The notes beneath the pieces were generated by a model. It did no database searches, had not been told where the DNA came from, and saw only the letters and a list, made by a program, of their open reading frames with translations. The position numbers were made by a program, and so were the translations under genes. From ChocPot-Mid sp043804925 (lineage in GTDB: Bacteria; Bacteroidota; Ignavibacteria; Kapaibacteriales; UBA2268), in contig JAZDIP010000082.1 in NCBI GenBank assembly GCA_043804925.1, positions 1-38,502 on the forward strand: a stretch of DNA of 38,502 bases, given 5' to 3'. Shown one piece after another: positions 33,724 through 38,502 of the stretch. The number at the start of each line of letters is the position of its first letter. Position 1 is the first letter of the stretch.

Positions 33724-34725
33724 CTACTTTTTTTTCTCCTTTTCCGGTTCTTCGACGGGAGAAATCTCCACAGGTTGACCTATTTGAATGTTTTTAACAG
33801 GTTCTACCTTGATTGGTAAAATATTAGTTGGTGATTCAATCTTGCCTTGATTTTGGGGAGTAAGTGGTACAACAGGTAAATTCGGATTCTGCTGTATATT
33901 AATATTATTGCCGGGTTGAATTTGTATTGGTCTGTTCTCCGGAATTATGGTAGCCGGTGAAACAGGCGGATTGTCTTTGGTTGTACTGTCAATCGTTTCA
34001 GTAACAGGTTTGGCATTATCAACAGGTTTTTCAGATTCGGGGTCAACTTTTCCCCAACCGGATATAATTATTTCTTGCTGGTCGGGATCGTCAAAACTGA
34101 GTTCAACACGACAGTTGAACTGTCCCAGAGCAGTTGGTATTGCTCTTGCTTCGAGCACAAAAGAACTATCTTTAGGGATAATGTCTCCTGTTTTAAGGTT
34201 GATTTTAAGGTCTTCGGGTTTAACGATTACATTTTTTAATGATATATCATGGTCGGATATGTTATTAATGACTAATTTGGTTATGCTTTCGTTATTAGTG
34301 TACATCCTGCTGAAATTCAAATAACGGTTTGGAAAAAGAGTAATCGGCTGAAAAACATTGGCAGTGATTTCCAGAAATGACTCTGAATTCATTTCGTTGG
34401 TTGTGAAAGATATTTTTTTATTGACTACACCTTCGTAGTGTTCGATATTTAAAGTAACTTTCAAGACTGCAGAGTCGCCGGGAGGCAATGTCTTTTTGCT
34501 TAAAGGTGCTGTAGTACAGCCGCACATTGGTTTAACTCTCTTAATTTCGAGAGTATCCTTGCCTTTGTTATAAATTTTTATATCAGCTTTCAAAGGTGAA
34601 TCTTTTGGTTTGACTTTTCCCCAATCATAGGTTCTTCCACACTCGAAGACCATTTTTGGTTTTGAGTAAATCAATATTGATGAAATTAGCAACAGGTTTA
34701 ATGCTATTAAGATTATTCGTCTCAT
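33724..34725 (-). CDS. DUF1573 domain protein with proline-rich tail
   Basis: This 333-residue secreted protein has a signal peptide (MRRIILIALNLLLISSILIYS, no lipobox). The DUF1573 domain at about 27-120 shows the diagnostic pattern WGKVKP...IYNKGKDTLEI, MCGCT (Cys68, Cys70), PPGDSAVLKV, NKKISFTTN. A second immunoglobulin-like region follows to about 230. The last 100 residues are Pro/Asn/Gln/Val-rich (e.g. PVVPLTPQNQGKIESPTN) and look disordered. DUF1573 proteins are widespread cell-envelope proteins of Bacteroidota without an established function. Confidence 0.88.
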   Translation of the reverse strand: MRRIILIALNLLLISSILIYSKPKMVFECGRTYDWGKVKPKDSPLKADIKIYNKGKDTLEIKRVKPMCGCTTAPLSKKTLPPGDSAVLKVTLNIEHYEGVVNKKISFTTNEMNSESFLEITANVFQPITLFPNRYLNFSRMYTNNESITKLVINNISDHDISLKNVIVKPEDLKINLKTGDIIPKDSSFVLEARAIPTALGQFNCRVELSFDDPDQQEIIISGWGKVDPESEKPVDNAKPVTETIDSTTKDNPPVSPATIIPENRPIQIQPGNNINIQQNPNLPVVPLTPQNQGKIESPTNILPIKVEPVKNIQIGQPVEISPVEEPEKEKKK

Positions 34726-35003
34726 TTTTTTTCTCGCGTTACATTGATAAAAAATTCAATTTGTTTTTAATAATTATAAAATTTACTTAAAATATATTTT
34801 TAAATTTGTAATTATTTCTAATTATATAATGAGATTTATGAAAAACAGTCAGTTTAATATCTGACAGAACGAAAAATGTTTCAAATTTAAAAATAATTAC
34901 GAAATTATAAACAAATAACCGGTTTAAATATTGTAAATTGTCAATTTAGTAAATAGTGAAAAACAAAAAGTGAAGAGTAGAAAGAAATTGATATTATAAA
35001 TAA
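34726..35003. other. Divergent intergenic region, AT-rich
   Basis: This 278-base region lies between the DUF1573 and acyl-CoA dehydrogenase genes, which are transcribed away from each other, so it must hold both promoters. It is strongly AT-rich with no clear hairpin and no convincing -33/-7 pair. Confidence 0.5.
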
Positions 35004-36167
35004 ATGAGAGAAAAAAAAATGTTTTCGTTAGAGTATTCGGAAATGCAGGAAGCTATTAAAGATACTGCAAGAAAATTTGCACAGGAAGAAATACTTCCGA
35101 CAGTAATTGAACGTGATATTAAAGCAGAATTTCCAAGAGAGATAATTACAAAACTTGGTGATCTCGGTTTCTTGGGAATGATGGTTCCTGAGGAGTGGGG
35201 AGGAAGTGGCTTGGATACAATTAGCTATGTATTGGCAATCGAAGAGATAGCTAAAGTTGATGCAAGTATTACAATAGTTCTGTCTGTGCAAAACTCACTT
35301 GTAAACTGGATTTTAGAGCATTACGGAAATGACGAGCAAAAAGATAAATATCTCAGAGAGTTAGCAGGTGGAAAAATCGGTGTTTATTGCCTGAGTGAAC
35401 CCGAAGCAGGTTCAGATGCTTCACATCAATACACTTCGGCTGAATTCAAAGATGGTTACTGGGTAATTAATGGAACAAAGAATTGGATTTCCACCGGACA
35501 AAATGCAGATTATTATATCGTCTTTGCCCAGACAAATCAGGAACTCAAGCATAAAGGAATCGGTTGCTTTATAATCGAAAGAGGAACTCCCGGATTTGAA
35601 CCCGGGGAAAAGGAAGATAAAATGGGTATGCGTTCGAGTGATACCTGTTCTATCGGCATTACAAATTGCAAAGTTCCCGAAGCAAATGTTATCGGGAAGG
35701 TTGGTGAAGGATTCAATATAGCTATGAAAAGTTTAAATGGCGGCAGGATAGGTATAGCCGCTCAGGCAGTTGGAGTTGCTCAGGGTGCTTTTGATTTATC
35801 CGTTAAATATGCAAGTGAAAGACAGGCATTTGGAAAACCAATTTTCAAACTTCAGATGATTCAATCCAAACTGGCTCAAATGTCAACTAAAATAAGTGCG
35901 GCACGGCTTTTAGTACACAAAGCGGCATGGCTGAAAGATATGAATTTAAACTATGTCCAGGCATCAGCAGAAGCCAAGCTTTTTGCGGCAACAGTTGCAA
36001 ACGAAGTAACCCGCGAAGCGGTTCAGGTTCATGGCGGTTACGGTTATGTAAGGGAATATCATGTGGAAAGAATGATGCGTGATGCCAAGGTTTTAGAGAT
36101 TTACGAAGGTACATCTGAAATCCAACAGATAGTGATTGCAAGGGAGATAGAAAAGAGTTTGGGATAG
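35004..36167 (+). CDS. Acyl-CoA dehydrogenase (FAD, short/branched-chain type)
   Basis: This 387-residue flavoprotein oxidises acyl-CoA to the 2,3-enoyl-CoA. Features read directly include YCLSEPEAGSDAS (129-140, FAD/substrate region), NGTKNWISTG (156-165), RQAFGKPI, and VHGGYGYVREYHVERMMRDAK. The catalytic base is Glu368 in IYEGTSEIQ. Length is typical. An in-frame second ATG lies at 35019 and gives a family-like N-terminus (MFSLEYSEMQEAI); either start is possible. The chain-length class (butyryl-CoA versus isovaleryl/branched) cannot be determined by eye. No electron-transfer flavoprotein genes are adjacent. The gene could cooperate with the fused dehydrogenase E1 at 13655 in branched-chain amino acid breakdown, but the two are 19 kb apart. 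Confidence 0.94.
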   Translation: MREKKMFSLEYSEMQEAIKDTARKFAQEEILPTVIERDIKAEFPREIITKLGDLGFLGMMVPEEWGGSGLDTISYVLAIEEIAKVDASITIVLSVQNSLVNWILEHYGNDEQKDKYLRELAGGKIGVYCLSEPEAGSDASHQYTSAEFKDGYWVINGTKNWISTGQNADYYIVFAQTNQELKHKGIGCFIIERGTPGFEPGEKEDKMGMRSSDTCSIGITNCKVPEANVIGKVGEGFNIAMKSLNGGRIGIAAQAVGVAQGAFDLSVKYASERQAFGKPIFKLQMIQSKLAQMSTKISAARLLVHKAAWLKDMNLNYVQASAEAKLFAATVANEVTREAVQVHGGYGYVREYHVERMMRDAKVLEIYEGTSEIQQIVIAREIEKSLG

Positions 36168-36210
36168 GAACGAAAAAGTTGAGTTTTAAGTTTTAGTAAT
36201 AAATATTAGG

Positions 36211-36570
36211 ATGGGAGATATTACATATTCATATAACTTTGCAAGGTATTTTGATAAGGTTCCGATGATTGAATTCATTGATTCATTGGCAGAATCTGAA
36301 CAAGCAAAATTATATGCATATATTCATAAATTTATTGAAATGAAAAACAGTAATATTCGTTTATCAGATAAGTTCACAAAATATTTAAAGAATGGGATTT
36401 TTGAATTAAAGGTAAACTTCGAAAACAGGGTGTCAAGAAGTTTGTATTTTTATGAAGATAATAAACAAATAATTTTTACTAATGGTTTTATTAAAAAAAC
36501 AAATAAAACACCAATAAATGAGATAAATAGAGCATTCGAGATTCGTAAATATTATAAGGAAAATCAATAA
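36211..36570 (+). CDS. RelE/HigB-type (Gp49-like) toxin
   Basis: This 119-residue protein has the RelE-superfamily core: KFTKYLKNGIFELKVNFENRVSRSLYFYEDNKQIIFTNGFIKKTNKTP. The pattern 'L.dGiyELR....g..yRvlYf......ivll.gF.KKtqktP' characterises HigB/Gp49-like ribosome-dependent mRNA interferases. The C-terminal helix (INEINRAFEIRKYY) is also normal. It shares its stop with the next ATG (TAATG). The gene lies 43 bases downstream of the acyl-CoA dehydrogenase gene. Confidence 0.85.
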   Translation: MGDITYSYNFARYFDKVPMIEFIDSLAESEQAKLYAYIHKFIEMKNSNIRLSDKFTKYLKNGIFELKVNFENRVSRSLYFYEDNKQIIFTNGFIKKTNKTPINEINRAFEIRKYYKENQ

Positions 36571-36785
36571 TGAATATAGCTGAAAAACACTTTAGAAAAT
36601 TATTTAACTCAGATACTTTCAAAAAAGCTTATATCGAAGAATCCGTTAAACTTGACTTGGAGCTAAAACTTAATGGATTAAAAGAAGACATAAAAAATAA
36701 AAGAAGTAACTCGACAATTTTAAAAAAGGTCAGAAGTTTGGAAAATCTTGTAAGAGAAGATTTTCATTTTAACTATGTTCAGTAA
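36570..36785 (+). CDS. Putative antitoxin of the RelE/HigB module (no visible HTH)
   Basis: This 71-residue highly charged, probably helical protein (MNIAEKHFRKLFNSDTFKKAYIEESVKLDLELKLNGL...) ends HFNYVQ. It is assigned as antitoxin by its 1-base stop/start overlap with the RelE-like toxin. HigA antitoxins normally carry a C-terminal XRE helix-turn-helix of about 55 residues. That domain is absent, so this is either a shortened antitoxin or a member of another family. Confidence 0.6.
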   Translation: MNIAEKHFRKLFNSDTFKKAYIEESVKLDLELKLNGLKEDIKNKRSNSTILKKVRSLENLVREDFHFNYVQ

Positions 36786-36812
36786 AAAATATTTAGTTTA
36801 TTGAATAGAATA

Positions 36813-37997
36813 ATGAGAAGTTTCTATTTATACATATTATTTTGTATTATCCTTCTAATCGCCTGCGAGGATGATAATCCAGTGAATTATAGCAACAAAG
36901 TTTTTATTAATAAAGTTTATCCCGAATTCGGTTATCCCCAGCAAGAATTTTTTATCATTGGTAAAGGATTTGGAACTTCAGAAAATGAAATTGAAGTTTT
37001 TCTTGATGATAACAGCACATTTTTTTGGTTGTTAAATGATTCCTTGATAAAAGTACAGGTTCCTTTCGTAGATACCGGGTACTATCAAGTAACTATTCGA
37101 AAAAACAACAAAGATTATTCTGCCAATCAAAAGTTTGAAGTTTACAACAAAAAGGACAAGGAAAAAACCATTGTTATAACCAGTCTCAGTAATGAAATAT
37201 TATCCATTGGAGATACATTAAAGGTTTATACGAGGAATTACGGTGTTGCTGAGAAAGAGTTAACGCTATTGCCTGCGGGTTTTGAAAAAAAATGTATATT
37301 TTTCTCCGATACACTTATCAAATTTATCATTACGCCCGATTTTCCTAATGGTTCTCATTACTTCTCTGTCAGATATTATTACAAAGGTGCTTTAAAGACT
37401 ATAAAATCTGAAATGCAATTTACCGTTAGTAATTCTGATATTTCCTTAATGAATATTAATATTTCATTCTCAAATTTTTTAATGAAAATATATAGTAAAA
37501 CAAAATTTCAAGACTGGGATAGCTATTCTACTTATGAAAAATATGACACATTGATTCGAACATTTACTTATGAATTTGATATTGAAAATTCTTCAAACTA
37601 TTCAATTACCAATAAGTCAATTGGTAATGATATAAACTATTTTTGGTCTGACAATGGGACACTAACCGGAGAGATTAAATTTTATATCGACTTTGTTAAT
37701 TATATCCTATCAAAGATTATTTTTTCAAAGAGCAAATACTTTATTGTTAATGGTCATAGAGAAAGCTACTCAATGGTATTATCAATAGAAACATTGAATT
37801 TTAAAAAAATTAATAATAATTATTTCGAATCGTATTTATCAAGCACAGATTTGATAGATTGTAAATTTAACATAAACTATGATACTGAAAATTACCATCA
37901 AAATGGAAGTCATAGCTCCACAGAAGAAATTACAAATGAAAGAATATTATCTTTAACCGACAGTAGTTCAATTAAAATCGCTCTAACACTGAAATAA
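36813..37997 (+). CDS. Lipoprotein with IPT/TIG-like domains
   Basis: The protein is 394 residues from the ATG at 36813. The signal MRSFYLYILFCIILLIAC ends in a lipobox (LIAC, Cys18), so it is probably lipid-anchored in the outer or inner membrane. A TTG 12 bases earlier would add MNRI without benefit. After CEDDNP come two Ig-like TIG/IPT-type repeats, each about 85 residues: residues about 28-110 (VYPEFGYPQQEFFIIGKGFGTS) and about 117-205 (ITSLSNEILSIGDTLKVY). The remaining 190 residues are Ser/Tyr/Asn/Ile-rich without a recognised domain. Function unknown; TIG domains usually mediate binding at the cell surface. Confidence 0.8.
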   Translation: MRSFYLYILFCIILLIACEDDNPVNYSNKVFINKVYPEFGYPQQEFFIIGKGFGTSENEIEVFLDDNSTFFWLLNDSLIKVQVPFVDTGYYQVTIRKNNKDYSANQKFEVYNKKDKEKTIVITSLSNEILSIGDTLKVYTRNYGVAEKELTLLPAGFEKKCIFFSDTLIKFIITPDFPNGSHYFSVRYYYKGALKTIKSEMQFTVSNSDISLMNINISFSNFLMKIYSKTKFQDWDSYSTYEKYDTLIRTFTYEFDIENSSNYSITNKSIGNDINYFWSDNGTLTGEIKFYIDFVNYILSKIIFSKSKYFIVNGHRESYSMVLSIETLNFKKINNNYFESYLSSTDLIDCKFNINYDTENYHQNGSHSSTEEITNERILSLTDSSSIKIALTLK

Positions 37998-38075
37998 TTT
38001 ATTGCTATATATAAGCTTATTTGAGCTTGAAAAGAACTTTAGATAATAATTATTGAAGGGAATAACTCTTATCTG

Positions 38076-38396
38076 TTATATATCAAATGCATATCTGATT
38101 CCGAGAGAAAACATTAAGGGATTTTTGCTTTCAATTGGGAAAAATCTTTCCAATTCTTCTTTAGGAATATAAGAGTCAACCGTAAGCCCATAATAAATAT
38201 CAAAATCAATCCCAAAATTCTTTTTGTCAAACCACATCCATGAAAAACCGGGACCAACTGAAATGCCATGTCCGAAAGTACTGAATTTTCCCAAAATTCT
38301 ACCAAACTCATCTTTCATTGATTGTTCCAACATTGAGTTTGGTCCGTAGTAAATTGTTACTCTTGGGAGGGTATTTGGTATTTTCTTATCTGAAGA
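38076..38396 (-). pseudogene. C-terminal fragment of an outer-membrane beta-barrel protein
   Basis: The minus strand is open from an in-frame TGA (38397-38399) to the stop near 38076. Coding-like sequence extends above the first ATG (38333): IPNTLPRVTIYYGPNS precedes MLEQSMKDEF. The rest (GISVGPGFSWMWFDKKNFGIDFDIYYGLTVDSY...NPLMFSLGIRYAFDI) has alternating aromatic/hydrophobic beta-strands ending in a barrel-type C-terminus. No start codon or signal peptide is available upstream, so the 5' part is missing, either by rearrangement or by a frameshift at or near 38397. Confidence 0.55.
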
Positions 38397-38502
38397 TCAT
38401 TTGGTTTGTATTACTACAATTGAAAAAGAGATCTATAATATAGATGATATCGAGGCAGTAGCTTATGATTTCTTGTCCGGTCAACAAATAGATTTTTTCT
38501 TC

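Overview
The window is AT-rich DNA that reads as a member of the Fibrobacterota-Chlorobiota-Bacteroidota (FCB) superphylum, most plausibly an uncultivated Bacteroidota/Ignavibacteriota/Kapabacteria-type organism. The grounds are four secreted proteins carrying type IX secretion (T9SS) sorting domains, a TonB-dependent receptor with a carboxypeptidase-like plug extension, a fused alpha/beta branched-chain or pyruvate dehydrogenase E1, a RicT/PSP1 protein, and a candidate promoter box of the Bacteroidota TAnnTTTG type. No 16S gene is present, so the phylum is an inference.

Layout. 1-2750: tRNA-Phe, a 7-bp minisatellite, purF, a repeat-filled spacer and yraN. 2824-8881 (minus strand): three paralogous secreted proteins with the IgGFc-binding N-terminal domain and T9SS tails, with a VapBC-type toxin-antitoxin pair between copies 2 and 3. 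9004-11755: a REP-like element, a RicT/PSP1 protein and DNA polymerase III delta'. 12035-13461: HEPN/nucleotidyltransferase and HicAB toxin-antitoxin modules. 13655-20563: fused dehydrogenase E1, RlmD-type rRNA methyltransferase, an AAA ATPase, a Mut7-C RNase-domain protein and an EamA transporter. 20753-26823: a TonB-dependent receptor and a T9SS-exported, internally duplicated surface protein, ending in a clear terminator. 27218-33658: a six-gene operon for an unusual F1-type ATPase. 33724-38502: a DUF1573 protein, acyl-CoA dehydrogenase, a RelE-like module, a TIG/IPT lipoprotein and a truncated outer-membrane protein.

The most interesting locus is the six-gene operon at 27218-33658. It encodes recognisable beta, alpha and gamma subunits of a rotary F1-ATPase with intact catalytic residues in beta and the arginine finger in alpha, plus an epsilon-like subunit. 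No a, c or b subunit of Fo is present. Between epsilon and alpha sit instead a membrane-anchored protein of unknown family and a protein that might be a divergent delta/OSCP. Both alpha and beta are about 110-130 residues longer than normal. The arrangement recalls the Fo-less F1-like ATPases of mollicutes (types 2 and 3, used in gliding and in an immunoglobulin-cleavage system) and, in its beta-epsilon...alpha-gamma order, the N-ATPases. It may be a rotary or chemomechanical motor that drives something other than proton transport.

A second theme is genome plasticity. Low-complexity intergenic repeats fill the spacers, and recognisable pieces of the same repeat types lie in frame inside three protein genes (RicT homologue, Mut7-C protein, ATPase membrane protein). 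Four toxin-antitoxin-like modules are scattered among housekeeping genes, and the three IgGFc-binding paralogues are mosaics of one another.
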